A DNA stretch of 64,000 nucleotides. Source: Heligmosomoides polygyrus polygyrus (taxonomy: Eukaryota; Nematoda; Chromadorea; Rhabditida; Heligmosomidae). Made by a program: the position numbers and the translations under genes. Under the pieces are notes generated by a model. The model saw only the letters and a list, made by a program, of their open reading frames with translations, was not told where the DNA came from and ran no database searches. Location: contig OX377202.1 in assembly GCA_947396885.1 (NCBI GenBank), positions 34,525,407 through 34,589,406 on the forward strand, written 5' to 3'. How positions within the stretch are numbered: position 1 is the stretch's first letter; each line of letters begins with the position of its first letter. Positions 21,693 through 31,404 of this stretch are shown piece by piece.

Positions 21693-21988
21693 CCTTCTGA
21701 CATGGTCGGCTGGGTTCTAAGAGCGATTTTTGACCTTTGATCTACTTGGATTAAAAGAATTGATTGACAGAGAACTGGCAGAAACGAAAAGAAAGAGCAG
21801 AAGGTGGAAATACTAAAAGAATCGAATGAAAATAAGTAGAGCAATCAGTTAAGCAATAGTGAGTCTAGAAATAGCAATTAAAAAGTTAATGAGAAGGAAA
21901 ATGTTGGTGTGTACAAGGAAACAGAATAGAGGCAAACAGCAGAACGAAAAACGCGACCGCTCAACAACACATGATGTGGACTAATTCT

Positions 21989-22388
21989 ATAAGGCGCTAG
22001 GCACACTTTTGCGGCAACGCCGCAGCCCTATCTTTAAGCATAGGGCAGAGACGCAGAATCGCCGCGCGAGGCAAGACTACCCCTGTCGGGACTGCTGCCG
22101 ATCTGCCGCCTACGCTGCAGGCGCGGTGCAGCAAACGAGGCAGCGGCAGCAATACATCGAGGCATTGCCGCTGCAGCCGCTTTGCTGCCGAAAATTTCTG
22201 CCTGGGCTCTAGCTGATCGTGGCGGAACCTAGAATGGAACAGATAATGATAGTAAAACCGCTTTGACGATGGAGTGGGCGGCAATGCTGAGAAAGAGTGC
22301 CGCCTAAGCGGCAGTTTTGCCTCCTGCGAGGCGGATTTGTTGCCTGCCGCGTGCCGCGTTGCCGCAATAGTGTGCATAGGGCTTAAAA
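21989..22388. mobile_element. GC-rich foldback element
   Basis: Ends of about 30 bp are inverted (GCACACTTTTGCGGCAACGC from 22001; GCGTTGCCGCAATAGTGTGC to 22374). The interior is dominated by GCCGC/GCGGC motifs, against AT-rich surroundings. It has no coding capacity. The type resembles a MITE or foldback transposon; a similar GC-rich patch lies near 43160-43215. Confidence 0.7.
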
Positions 22389-22624
22389 GTAGGTAGCTGA
22401 TTATTTTATACCAGTTACCTACTCTCAATAAAAGCGTATTTGTGTGCAATTATGTTATCATTAGTGATACGGTATGATATGGTGGTGGTACAGATACGCA
22501 TCATTGAAAAACTAGCACATATGAAGGCGCAAATAGACCGCCTTGGTTTGTTGTAAGCATTGATGGTCTAAAATTGCCTCCTGTGATCAGAAAGCGTAAT
22601 AACAACAAACTAATACGTGCAAAA

Positions 22625-22712
22625 GTACTGGCAGCACTCGGACTCAAACTGAAGAGCCCGCCAGCGTGCTTTTACGAGGCGGCACACTTACTGACTACGC
22701 CACCGAGGCACG
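22625..22712 (-). repeat. tRNA-derived SINE fragment
   Basis: On the minus strand TGGCGTAGTCAG (A-box-like) is followed about 50 bases later by AGTTTGAGTCC (B-box-like), the layout of an RNA polymerase III internal promoter. It does not fold as an intact tRNA. Confidence 0.5.
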
Positions 22713-22917
22713 TCTGGTGGGTGTCGTAAAGGTTGACGAGTGTGGCGCACACGCCTTCACAGCCTTCACACCCCTTTTTCAGGTCTTTAAAAAAGCGTTC
22801 AACAAAAACTGACTGTAGTAGTTCCCAACTTCTCTGTTCTTGAAACCTCGGCATGGTGTGTTCTTAAGTGTCAGTATTTTGCGCCGCACGAGGTTTTGTA
22901 GGTGGATCTTTATTTGC

Positions 22918-22954
22918 GGCCTGACGTTTCGACATTCCGTCGTCTTCAGAGGCC
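22918..22954 (-). other. Hammerhead-like motif, Penelope arm 1
   Basis: On the minus strand: closing arm GGCCT, then CTGAAGA, stem CGAC/GTCG with a five-base loop, AAAC, GTC and AGGCC pairing with the first arm. This resembles a hammerhead ribozyme core (CUGANGA, GAAA, cleavage GUH), as known from Penelope-like elements, but stem III is almost absent and the G before AAA is shared with stem II. Confidence 0.45.
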
Positions 22955-23429
22955 TAAAAGTGGAGCACAGGTTTATGTTTGCGCTCTACCCCACCAAGCG
23001 CCTCAACTACCCTAGATATTTTCGACCCACCCCTAGAATCACCACGGATAGCCCAAACGAAGAAGACGAACTCACGCATAGGATCCACCGCAAGGCTGAC
23101 GATCGCCCTCGTTAAGTAACCAGTAGAGGCGAATGAGACACACTGAGTGGGAACTGTCGCCGACCGGTCACTTACAGTTCACAATCAGGTACAAACGGCA
23201 AAAGGTCACTCGTAATAGAGAGGCACTCATTTCGCTTGTTCATTACTGAATCTCTTGAGGATATCTAGAACGCCTCCAACGCCTTCCTAGCCGAGATCTC
23301 CCCCCAACGGCCAGAATACTACACCTCACCTCATAGTCGTTCCCGTTATGCACATTCATTCTATGCTTACCAAGTGGACTAGTGAGCAATCCACGCCTTT
23401 TGCTGGCTAGATGTTCCCTCATGCGTATT

Positions 23430-24480
23430 GCCAAAGCCCAAGGACTGAGAGAGTTACGTGAGCTTAGATCTAATGGCACGCTACGAATCTCCGTTAGCAA
23501 CAAGGGAGGAGAGTTCGTGGTTATACCGCAACTACTGGATCGAGCTATAACTGAGCTTAATCTGAGCGACACCTCTGTGTACCATCGCGTTAGTGAAAGA
23601 GACTTTAAGTTACAATGCAGAAATAACGTTTGGATGACCATTCGGATGTCTGCCGGAATAGACAAAAAGTTTCTTAGGTACCTCCGACTGGATAATCCCT
23701 GTTGTCCAGTTTTCTGCAGCCTAGTAAAACCTCACAAACTCTCTCAACAGAATATGCTATCCAGGTCAGCGGGCACTTACAAAATTAGACCTATAATCAG
23801 CTGTGTTGGCGGACCAACCGATCGAATTTCTTGGTTTCTTAACAGCGTTGTGAGCCAGTTGTTGTCCAAGGTGCCGTCTCACCTGACCAATACGAACAAA
23901 TTCCTCGAGCTGTTACATAACTCGAACTTTAGTCAGAGTTGCGTAATGGAGTCATTTGATGTTACGTCACTTTACACTAACGTTCAAAACGAAGAAGCCA
24001 TATATGCATTATCTGAAATGTTGGATTTGCATGTGAGGAATATTAATACCTTTGGATTGACGAAGACGAACATCATGGCACTAGTCAAGGAATGTTTAAA
24101 TTGAAACATCTTTAAATGGTCAGGTTCACAAGTAGTACTATTCAGTAGTACTATTCACAAGTAAGAGGGTTGGCCATGGGTCAACGACCGGCACCGATCC
24201 TTGTAGTCTGCTTTATGAGCAGGGTGGAACAACCGGTGCTTGATCGTTCACCGCTAATGTACTGTAGATAAATACATACACTGTAGATAGATACATACTG
24301 TAGATACGACAAGAATCTCTGCGGCTAGCTTCCAATATAGCAGTGTCAAACGGCTACAAAATTTTGAATCGTCGTCGAACATCTCACGCTTAGCGCCACG
24401 AAAGTCCGCAAGCAAATAAAATACCTTTCCTGCTTTCCTTCGTCTCCGATAGAGTTACTGCTGATTCTAAACGCACAGCC
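23430..24480 (+). pseudogene. Penelope-like reverse transcriptase, broken
   Basis: The frame to 24104 contains the early RT blocks (CSLVKPHKL, KIRPIISCVGGPTDRISWFL, MESFDVTSLYTNV) typical of Penelope RT. After a stop the next blocks appear in another frame: GLAMGQRPAP near 24170 and then LMYCR at about 24270. Exactly where the catalytic Asp pair is expected, an imprecise tandem of ACTGTAGATA units (24256-24310) has replaced it. The following thumb region is only traceable in pieces. Confidence 0.85.
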
Positions 24481-24496
24481 GCAGGATGATTTTGTC

Positions 24497-24952
24497 TTGG
24501 TGAATATTCCTAACAACAACATAAAACGACAGCTAATTCGAAATCGACTCTATGGTAAACAGTGCATATCGGAGAACTGCGTTACTTGTCCAAGTGGCCG
24601 TTTGGGGGATTGCTCAAAGATCGGAGCAATTTATGAGATAGAGTGCTTGGCCTGTAACGCTAAATATATTGAGGAAACGGGAAGGGCTCTGGCAATACGC
24701 ATGAAGGAACATCTAGCCAGCAAAAGGCGTGGATTGCTCACTAGTCCACTTGGTAAGCATAGAATGGATGTGCATAACGGGAACGACTATGAGGTGAGGT
24801 GTAGTATTCTGGACGTTGAGGGGGAGATCTCGGCTAGGAAAGCGTTGGAGGCGTTCTGGATATCCTTAAAGGATCCAGTAATGGACAACCGAAATGAGTG
24901 CCCCTCTATTGCGAGTGACCTCCTGCCGTTTGTACCTCATTGTGAACTGTAG
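24497..24952 (+). CDS. GIY-YIG endonuclease domain of the Penelope-like element
   Basis: The nuclease nicks target DNA for insertion. Cysteines CISENCVTC form the finger-like segment before AIYEIECLACNAKYIEETGR, which carries the GIY-YIG signature in variant form (IYE...YIE), followed by the Arg-containing helix (LAIRMKEHLASKRRG) and PLGKHRMDVHNG. The frame is intact to the stop at 24952, but the second half of the motif has Glu where Gly is usual (YIE for YIG). It has no own start: it is the C-terminal part of the RT polyprotein. Confidence 0.87.
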   Translation: MVNIPNNNIKRQLIRNRLYGKQCISENCVTCPSGRLGDCSKIGAIYEIECLACNAKYIEETGRALAIRMKEHLASKRRGLLTSPLGKHRMDVHNGNDYEVRCSILDVEGEISARKALEAFWISLKDPVMDNRNECPSIASDLLPFVPHCEL

Positions 24953-25169
24953 GTGACCGGTCGGCGACAGTTCCCACTCAGTGCGTCTCATTCGCCTCTA
25001 CTGGTTACTTAACGAGGGCGATCGTCAGCCCTGCGGTGGATCCTATGCATGAGTTCGTCTTCTTCGTTTGAGCTATCCGTGGTGATTCTAGGGATGGGTC
25101 GAAAATGTCTAGGGTGGTTGAGGCGCTTGGTGGGGTAGAGCGCAAACATAAACCTACGCTCCACTTTTA

Positions 25170-25206
25170 GGCCTCTGAAGACGACGGAAAGCCGAAACGT
25201 CAGGCC
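25170..25206 (+). other. Hammerhead-like motif, Penelope arm 2
   Basis: Plus-strand counterpart of the motif at 22918-22954: GGCCT, CTGAAGA, a weaker stem II, GAAAC, GTC, AGGCC. Confidence 0.45.
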
Positions 25207-25259
25207 GCAAATGGAGATCCACCTACAAACCTCGTGTGGCACAAAATACTGACACATAT

Positions 25260-25940
25260 GAACTGACTGTAGCTCTGTACTCCTTCACAAGGCCCTAAAT
25301 CCTGTCAAAGTAGCATTGCAAAAGCTCACCATGAATTGGGAACCTTTCCTTGTTAGGAATGGCAGCCTGGTCGAAAGGGTGGCACCAAGGTCATCGCCGC
25401 GCGGGGACAGCGCCTTAGCTGGTGTTCTCTGCTTGCTCCGTCCATATAAGATTCATTCAGGAAGCCAGTTTCTATCATGTGATTCCTAAAGAGTGTCGCT
25501 CTTTTTTTGCATTCAGCCGCGTGTATTTCAGTTTCCGAGTCTGTCCGCACTGGTGCGATACTACAGGGTGTTCTGCTACTACGACCTAAGGACCGGTGCT
25601 GTTGAAGCGTTTCCGCTGTGGTCCGATCACCGCATAGTCATCGATGATGATTGAGTGCCACAACAGATTGACACTGACTGTCATGGATTTTATCGATTAT
25701 CCTGATTAATGAAATTCTAAGATTATCTTCGAGTTATTCATCACGGCAAAAAAGGCGTAGACACTTTATTTTATACACAAGACGACAATCTCAAAATTCT
25801 ATTCGTACACTGAAATTCATACTCTGATTGCAACTGCACTCAGGTAGTGTGTACCACCGTGTGAAAATCTGTAGCACTCGGACGGTACTCTGGAGATATG
25901 GTGAATGGGGCTACGAACACACGAGAGACCTGCGCTGAGC
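25260..25940. other. No recognised gene
   Basis: No convincing frame on either strand; no repeat ends seen. Confidence 0.4.
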
Positions 25941-25944
25941 TTAC

Positions 25945-26028
25945 CTGCCTACAGCTAGAGCACAACCGCTTAGGGCTAATCGAACATGGATCTTCCACGG
26001 GTGAAAAGTGGAATTCGTTAAAACCTAA
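25945..26028 (-). CDS. Candidate host exon, 28 codons
   Basis: On the minus strand the acceptor TTATCCAG ends at 26029 and the donor is CAG/GTAAGC at 25945/25944. The 84 open bases translate LGFNEFHFSPVED onward in phase 0. There is no recognised family; splice-site strength is the main evidence. Confidence 0.25.
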
Positions 26029-26162
26029 CTGGATAATTGAGCCATATGCGCGCAGAGATTGGGATGGGCTGTACAATGTGTAAGTATAAAATCTGTGTAA
26101 ACATCAACAGCGACCTGTACTTGGGTTGAACATTTAATGGTGACTAAAAACTATTCAAGAAC

Positions 26163-26319
26163 TCAATCGCTCCATTCGAACTCGACGATATTTTCCTTAA
26201 GTTCAGCGATCAGCGTCTTGCCATAGCTCGTCGCACATTTTAGCTCCTCCACATGTCGCTTGCAAAAGCTCTGAAGTTCTTGGATGTGGTTATGTTGGAT
26301 AAGCGAGCAACTCAGATTT
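26163..26319 (-). CDS. Candidate terminal host exon
   Basis: The acceptor TTTGCTTTGCAG ends at 26320; the frame then runs 52 codons to TGA at 26163. The translation has a helical, charged end (CKRHVEELKC and IAELKENIVEFEWSD visible). No family is recognised. It could be the last exon of a minus-strand gene whose other exons I did not find. Confidence 0.3.
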
Positions 26320-26442
26320 CTGCAAAGCAAATATTCGGGTGGGCAGAACCAGGTCCTAGGCAAGAGCAACAATCCTCTGTCAATTATATAAATGATTTAG
26401 CACATTTGCTTAAGCTTGAAGTGCCTGGTAGAGAGGCTATAT

Positions 26443-26524
26443 GTTGTTACAGGATGTTTTTGTTACAGGGTTCGAGTCCCGCATGGCGCAAGAGTTTTGA
26501 TCGCAACAAAACATCCTGTAACAA
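26443..26524. mobile_element. 82-bp inverted-repeat element with a tRNA-like centre
   Basis: Arms GTTGTTACAGGATGTTTT (from 26443) and the complement (to 26524) flank a centre reading GGGTTCGAGTCCCGC, a perfect B-box-like T-arm. The minus-strand inner sequence ATGTTTTGTTGCGATCAAAA is shared with the element at 51295-51380. Confidence 0.7.
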
Positions 26525-26529
26525 CAATT

Positions 26530-27195
26530 ATATAAATGTTAGAAATATCTGGGTAGAGTCGCGAAGAATGAGGTTGGGTGTAGTCAAACCTAAGTAGTCA
26601 AACCATAATGCTGTCAAAGGCTGCCTGCGCACATTCAACTACACCAACAAACACTACGAGGAGCTCAGAGAGACGCTGTCAAGTCGAGGTTGATGAGCAA
26701 AACCTGCATAGGAAGCGGAACTTGTTCAGTACCTTCTTGCACTCATCACACGTCGCACATCGGTCGCAGATCGCTCGACACTGCTCACAAACCGAATTTC
26801 GCCACCTGATTTTTGACCTGCAATATTAAGCATGTGTGGAGGTAGTTGGAAGCAACTTCGTGCAAGCAACAGTAGTGGAGCTACCTCTCCATTTTCAAGC
26901 AGTGTCCATTCATATTCTCATACTCTCTCAACTGGAGTATATTCATCGACGCCGATATAACCGCTCCATAAAGCTGAAATGATCGGAGTAGTCATTACAA
27001 AAGGATAGTACTAAAACCCACTTTATAGACTAGACAAGGGCCTTCCCTCGGACTAGGCAAGGGTCTCTGGACATTTATTGAAATCTTTTTTCAAAAGACA
27101 CTCTTTCAAAAGGCAAAAGGCGAATTAATACAAATATTTGTGACAAATATTTGTATTAAATCAAAGCCTCTCCCTTCGTAAAACCCCGGCATTTA
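26530..27195. other. No recognised gene
   Basis: Short frames only; a small inverted AATATTTGTATTAA-type palindrome near 27130-27160. Confidence 0.4.
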
Positions 27196-27198
27196 AAG

Positions 27199-27327
27199 TT
27201 CTTCATGTGTTAGTATTCTGCCAAAACGAGGTTATTATGGTGAACCTTCCTTATTTATTCGTGGCCCGACGTTTCGACGAGATCGTCGTCTTCAGAGGCC
27301 ATTCGATCCACCAAGAGTGCCGATAGA
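27199..27327 (-). repeat. Left arm of Penelope-type inverted repeat B
   Basis: The sequence from GTTAGTATTCTGCCAAAACGAGG through the hammerhead-like motif to GAGTGCCGAT is the reverse complement of 31407-31572 and resembles the outer arms of the Penelope-like element at 22866-25253. The arm stops at GCCGAT (27324), where LINE-2 begins. Confidence 0.8.
27263..27300 (-). other. Hammerhead-like motif, arm B left
   Basis: Minus strand: GGCCT, CTGAAGA, stem CGACG/CGTCG with loop ATCT, AAAC, GTC, GGGCC. The closing stem changes from U-A to U-G relative to the motif at 22918-22954 and stem II is longer. Confidence 0.45.
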
Positions 27328-27349
27328 GGTTTAATTACCCAAGTTTGAG
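27328..27349 (+). other. Exact 22-base SL1 spliced-leader sequence
   Basis: The bases match nematode SL1 (starts GGTTTAATTACCC, ends AAGTTTGAG) at every position. What follows is TTCAAGACTG rather than the intron start of an SL RNA gene (GTAA...), so this is the spliced product, not an SL1 gene. It sits exactly at the 5' border of LINE-2. Confidence 0.93.
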
Positions 27350-27643
27350 TTCAAGACTGCTTCTGTCAGAGTCACATCGAAGTTGAGTCTGATCCATCAC
27401 TCACCGCTTCGCGCCAACTCCAGCCTGCAGTCCGGCCCACCCAACTCCAACAGTTGCTACTGTGCTACATTCATTTCATTGGCTCCGTGTGGATAACGAC
27501 GTTTTCCTATTCGACGTCCTCTTGTATTCTGCGGACATCTGTTGGAATAAAGAGTGGCCTTTAGTGGCAAGGAGGCAAAGAAGATCGTCGAATACTTGCC
27601 ACTTCACAAGGTATATTTGTTGAAATCTGCTATTGTTCGTATC

Positions 27644-28456
27644 ATGGCGAAGAACAGAGGAAGTCAACCGATGAACGGTTCGGCCCCTGGCTCCTCTGTT
27701 GCAGGCCGAACGAGATCTTCGACGGTCGACAATTTGGATGCCACCGAACAACTGCAGTCGCTGACGGCAAAAGGGAAAGTACCGGCGTATATGAAGCAAA
27801 TAATCGAGCTGCTAATGGAGACCAGAAAGGAGGTTAGGGATCTCAGTCAAAGGAATGCGGACCTGCTCGAGGAACTACGACTATTGAGGCAGGAAAATGT
27901 TTCTTTAAAGGAGAAACTTGCCAGTTTCGAACGTGCCAGAGCGGCAGTGACTAACCCTAGCTACCTGACACAACCTGACGTCTCTGTAAAAGTAGATCTT
28001 GACCTTGATAGATCCATTGTCCTTTCCCATGTGCCGGAATCATCTTCTTCCAAGTTGCCTGAGAGGTTGTCGCATGATTTTGATTATGTCGTGGAGCTTC
28101 TTAGTTATCTCAATGTGGAATGTACTCCCATATCTGTATATCGTATGGGGAAGAATTCGCAGGACAGACCTCGTCTCATAAAGGTAGTGCTTCCATCAAG
28201 CAAATTTCAGAGGTTAGCGACAAGGCGAGCGCCCCGCCTGCGATTTTCTCCTACTCACAAGGGCATTTATCTGCGCCCTTCTTTAACGTGGGAGGAGAGG
28301 GCTCGCAGGAGGGAGCAGCGCCAGTCCGGGGGAGGGATGGTGAATGATGGCTCCTCGCGAGCATTTGGGGCTCGGGAGGGCTGTCATTCCCCGATTCCCA
28401 CCGAGTCAGTCGCTACCTCGACACCGTACAATAGCCCTCCTACGGGAAACTATTGA
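27644..28456 (+). CDS. LINE-2 ORF1, RNA-binding protein
   Basis: ORF1 proteins of CR1-like LINEs bind element RNA and form the ribonucleoprotein. The first ATG of the open frame is at 27644 (MAKNRGS); the frame is open from 27554 but has no earlier ATG. Counting from 27644 there is a coiled coil at about residues 65-105 (RKEVRDLSQRNADLLEEL and following heptads). An RRM-like segment spans about 120-195 with YRMG and RPRLIKVVLPS, shared with LINE-1, and a basic stretch WEERARRREQRQ follows near 215. The stop TGA at 28454 overlaps the start of the ORF2 frame by four bases, suggesting reinitiation. The frame is intact. Confidence 0.85.
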   Translation: MAKNRGSQPMNGSAPGSSVAGRTRSSTVDNLDATEQLQSLTAKGKVPAYMKQIIELLMETRKEVRDLSQRNADLLEELRLLRQENVSLKEKLASFERARAAVTNPSYLTQPDVSVKVDLDLDRSIVLSHVPESSSSKLPERLSHDFDYVVELLSYLNVECTPISVYRMGKNSQDRPRLIKVVLPSSKFQRLATRRAPRLRFSPTHKGIYLRPSLTWEERARRREQRQSGGGMVNDGSSRAFGAREGCHSPIPTESVATSTPYNSPPTGNY

Positions 28457-29394
28457 ACGGTCGTCGGATAAACCGTGCTAAGTGGTCTGGATTAGTATGT
28501 AATGTAAGATCCTTCGTGAAAAATTGTAGCGCCGTAGTTACAGAATTATTTCTTCACAACCTAGATTTGGCTGTATTAACTGAGACATGGCTAAGCTCAG
28601 AAAATGAACTCAAACCGTTACTGGGCGTGGCCTTTAGTCATTATGTGGGAATTAGGTGTGATCGTCTCACCAAAAAAGGTGGAGGAATACTACTTTTGCT
28701 AAGGAAGGCTTTTTCTTATAACGAAGTCTTCAGTGAATCGGTACCAAACAGCTATGAGATTTTGGTTTGCGACGTGAACCATGATGATAATGTGTTTCGC
28801 GTCATATGCGTGTACAGAACTCCCGGCTGTAGTGTCTCAAGGTCACATCAGCTTACAAAGGCAATAAGCGATTATTCTGCCATAAACATAACAACAGTCT
28901 TGTTGGGAGACTTCAACTTGCCAGATCTGATGTCTATTCGGTGCGGATATATATCTAGTTGCTTTTCCTCTGTTTTTGAAACTCACGGTTTCGAGCATTT
29001 GGTGCTGGCTCCAACCAGGAGAAATTCAGTTTTGGACCTTCTTCTGTGCAATAAGGCAGGTTTCGTGAGTGATGTGCAAATAGGTCCACCCATAGGTAGC
29101 AGTGATCATGCCATGGTCATGTTTCAAATGGACTTAAAGCACAAAAATAGTGAAATTAGATGGATTAGAAGTTATAAATGCGCCGATTATTATCAAATTG
29201 GGATCTACCTTGCCAGTATTGACTGGCTCGGAATAATGAGCTCCGGGAGCACCGTCGATCAGCTGTATGAAACACTACTCACAATTATTCATCATACAAT
29301 CGAAATGTTCGTGCCAATGCGAAGAATGGGTGAAGGTGAAAAAGGAGTCCCTGACCATCTTAGAAGATTGAATAATTATCGGTTCTACTGTTGA
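28453..29394 (+). CDS. LINE-2 ORF2 endonuclease part, ended by a premature stop
   Basis: This is the apurinic-type endonuclease that nicks target DNA. Visible motifs: LTETWLSS with the catalytic Glu, a VCVYRTPG strand, LLGDFNLPDL, and the terminal GSSDHAM with Asp-His. The frame opens without ATG, overlapping the ORF1 stop. It ends at TGA 29392-29394 where LINE-3 has a Trp codon in the same context (WNKA), so the stop is a nonsense change. The same frame then continues to a TAA near 29503. Confidence 0.85.
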   Translation: MNGRRINRAKWSGLVCNVRSFVKNCSAVVTELFLHNLDLAVLTETWLSSENELKPLLGVAFSHYVGIRCDRLTKKGGGILLLLRKAFSYNEVFSESVPNSYEILVCDVNHDDNVFRVICVYRTPGCSVSRSHQLTKAISDYSAINITTVLLGDFNLPDLMSIRCGYISSCFSSVFETHGFEHLVLAPTRRNSVLDLLLCNKAGFVSDVQIGPPIGSSDHAMVMFQMDLKHKNSEIRWIRSYKCADYYQIGIYLASIDWLGIMSSGSTVDQLYETLLTIIHHTIEMFVPMRRMGEGEKGVPDHLRRLNNYRFYC

Positions 29395-29504
29395 AATAAA
29401 GCATGCGTCACTAATAGACAGGAGGATTGGGCTTTATATGAGACATTGTCTATCAAACATGCTAAAGCCCTTCGGCGGTACAATATGATATCGAAAGGAA
29501 AGTA

Positions 29505-31146
29505 ATGCAATCAAAGGATAGGCGAGCATTTTACAAGTTTATTAGCACTCGTTCTGGTAGTGACAATGTAATACCTGCTTTAGTTAATAGTAATGGAGAA
29601 CTTATTTCTTCAGATAAGGAAAAGGCAGATTTATTGGGAGAAGTGTTCCAAAAAGTATACAACAAGAGCCAAGTTAGTTTAGACTGGTCTGAGACCGAAT
29701 ATGAGGAAGATCTACCGCGTTTTCCCCAAATGAACTCTGCTCCCTGGTTTCACAAGGACGAAATTATGGACGTGCTGGCAAAGTGGCCCAAATCTTTTTC
29801 TCTCTCACCGGACTTTATTCCTGTCAGCTTTATAAAGAACATCGTTCCCCACATAGCCTACCCTTTGGAACATATATTCAATTTAAGCTTGATGAGATCG
29901 GAAGTCCCTGTTAGATGGAAGCACGCGTTTGTAATACCTATTTCCAAAAAGGCTCCACAAAACGATCCCAGGAATTATAGACCAGTTAGCATTACCTCAA
30001 TATTTGCAAGAACATTCGAAAAGATCCTCAAGAAGCACATCTTAATGCATCTTGAATCCCATAATGTAATCTCCAGAGACCAACATGGGTTCATGAAAGG
30101 GAGGTCAGTGGAAACTGCCCTTCTTACATCTCTCAATGACTGGTCAAAGGCATTTGACGAGAAGAAGCGCAGTGATGTAGTGTATTGTGACTTTTCAAAG
30201 ACTTTCGATAAAGTTCCTGTGGAAAAATTAGTCCTTAAGATGAAAGCAGTAGGAATTCATCCGATGATTGTTAATTGGACCCGACAGTTTTTGTCAAAAA
30301 GAAAGTATCAGGTTAAGGTCAAGAGACAGTACTCCGAGGTTTTCTCCGTATACAGCGGTGTTCCTCAAGGAGGTGTGTTGTCTCCTATTCTGTTCCTTAT
30401 ATATACCTATGAACTGCCAGCTCACATAACAAGGTTAGGGGTCGCCTGCAAGATGTATGCCGATGATGTCAAAATTTACAAAAAAAATAGAGCGTACTGA
30501 AGACTCAACTTCTCTTCAGTCAGCAATTAATGCAGTAAGCCAGTGGGCAGAAAAATGGGATCTCCCGCTTTCTGCAGAAAAGACACATCTTCTGGTGATT
30601 GGACCTAGAGGTCATACAGTGACTCAAACCTACAGCATTAAAGGTGAAGCTCTAGACGAAGTTCAAGAAGCTCGTGATTTGGGTTTCACTATTAGAAGTG
30701 ATTTGTGTTTTTCTAAACACTGTAGAATTCTAGTGAAAAGAGCCAGTTATCGCATCTACAACCTTTTCAGAGCTTTGCAATCAAACGCTCCAGAGGTATA
30801 TATACTTGCGTACAAAACCTATGTGAGACCAATTGTTGAATCAAGTACTACCGTATTCAATCCAACCAAGAAGAGGGACATCGATCTATTAGAAAGTGTT
30901 CAAAACAATTTTACGCGAAAGCTTATGATGAGATGCTTCTCAGTAGACTATAACCAGCTACCGAATGGACATCAGCGCTCTGTCCAGTTTGGTCTCCCTT
31001 CACTGAAGAATAGAAGAAAAATCTTGGATCTTGTCATGATTTACAAAATACTTTCCGGAAAGCTTTCGGTGAAACAGTGTCAAGAACCGTCAGAGGAAAA
31101 CTTCGAGTACCTATTGCAAAATCGAGAGCCAGGTCGGATTTCCTAA
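29505..31146 (+). pseudogene. LINE-2 reverse transcriptase, split by frame lesions
   Basis: The RT runs in the next frame from about 29505. Motifs: NYRPVSITSIFARTFEKILK, QHGFMKGRSVETALL, VVYCDFSKTFDKV, SGVPQGGVLSPILFLIYTYE and MYADDVKIY (catalytic Asp pair near 30462). A run of eight A at 30480-30487 shifts the frame into the segment 30457-31146, which holds the thumb and C-terminal region (TYVRPIVESSTTVFNP). A last frame change near 31140 leads to a C-terminus ending about 31243. The lesions are the stop at 29392, shifts near 29503 and 30480, and one near 31140. Confidence 0.88.
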
Positions 31147-31370
31147 CCTATAGAATTCTTAAGGAATTAAACTCTGTGCTTGGGAAGTACGATGACCTAT
31201 CGAGGATGTCTGTGCAAGCGTGTAGAAATGCTATTGCTTGCTAACCTTGTTCGCTTTGTCTAGACGTCTAGGTGTGTTGCAGATTGTGTGTTGTTTAAAT
31301 GGTTGACGTTTGCATATCGGTTTTTTTTACATACCATTGTTTCTTCACGCTAGATTATAATCTATGCTTT

Positions 31371-31373
31371 GAA

Positions 31374-31404
<31 letters not shown>

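Larger units (their letters stand above)
18086..21720 (-). mobile_element. LINE-1: decayed CR1-like non-LTR retrotransposon
   Basis: The element reads on the minus strand from ORF1 (21692-21199) through an endonuclease segment (20942-20682) and RT segments (20673-20281 and 19140-18870) to the RT C-terminus (18597-18100). It is interrupted by a mariner at 19143-20199. ORF1 and RT segments resemble the same parts of LINE-2 and LINE-3, so all are one CR1-like group. Frames shift repeatedly and a C/G homopolymer (about 20823-20842) disrupts the endonuclease. Confidence 0.85.
22866..25253 (+). mobile_element. Penelope-like element with long inverted arms
   Basis: Arms of about 570 bp (22866-23440 and 24688-25253) are inverted copies at roughly 95% identity by eye. 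Each holds the end of the GIY-YIG nuclease gene plus the 3' flank. Between them a plus-strand RT fragment runs toward the nuclease. The RT followed by a C-terminal GIY-YIG nuclease is diagnostic of Penelope-like elements, which often carry a partial inverted copy at the 5' end. The coding region is damaged in the RT core. Confidence 0.9.

Noticed and set aside
26457..26480. tRNA gene suggested by GGGTTCGAGTCCCGC
   Set aside because: No acceptor, D or anticodon arms; the stretch is the centre of an 82-bp inverted-repeat element.
27328..27440. SL1 RNA gene
   Set aside because: The leader is not followed by the splice-donor GTAA and SL intron; it is followed by LINE 5' UTR.
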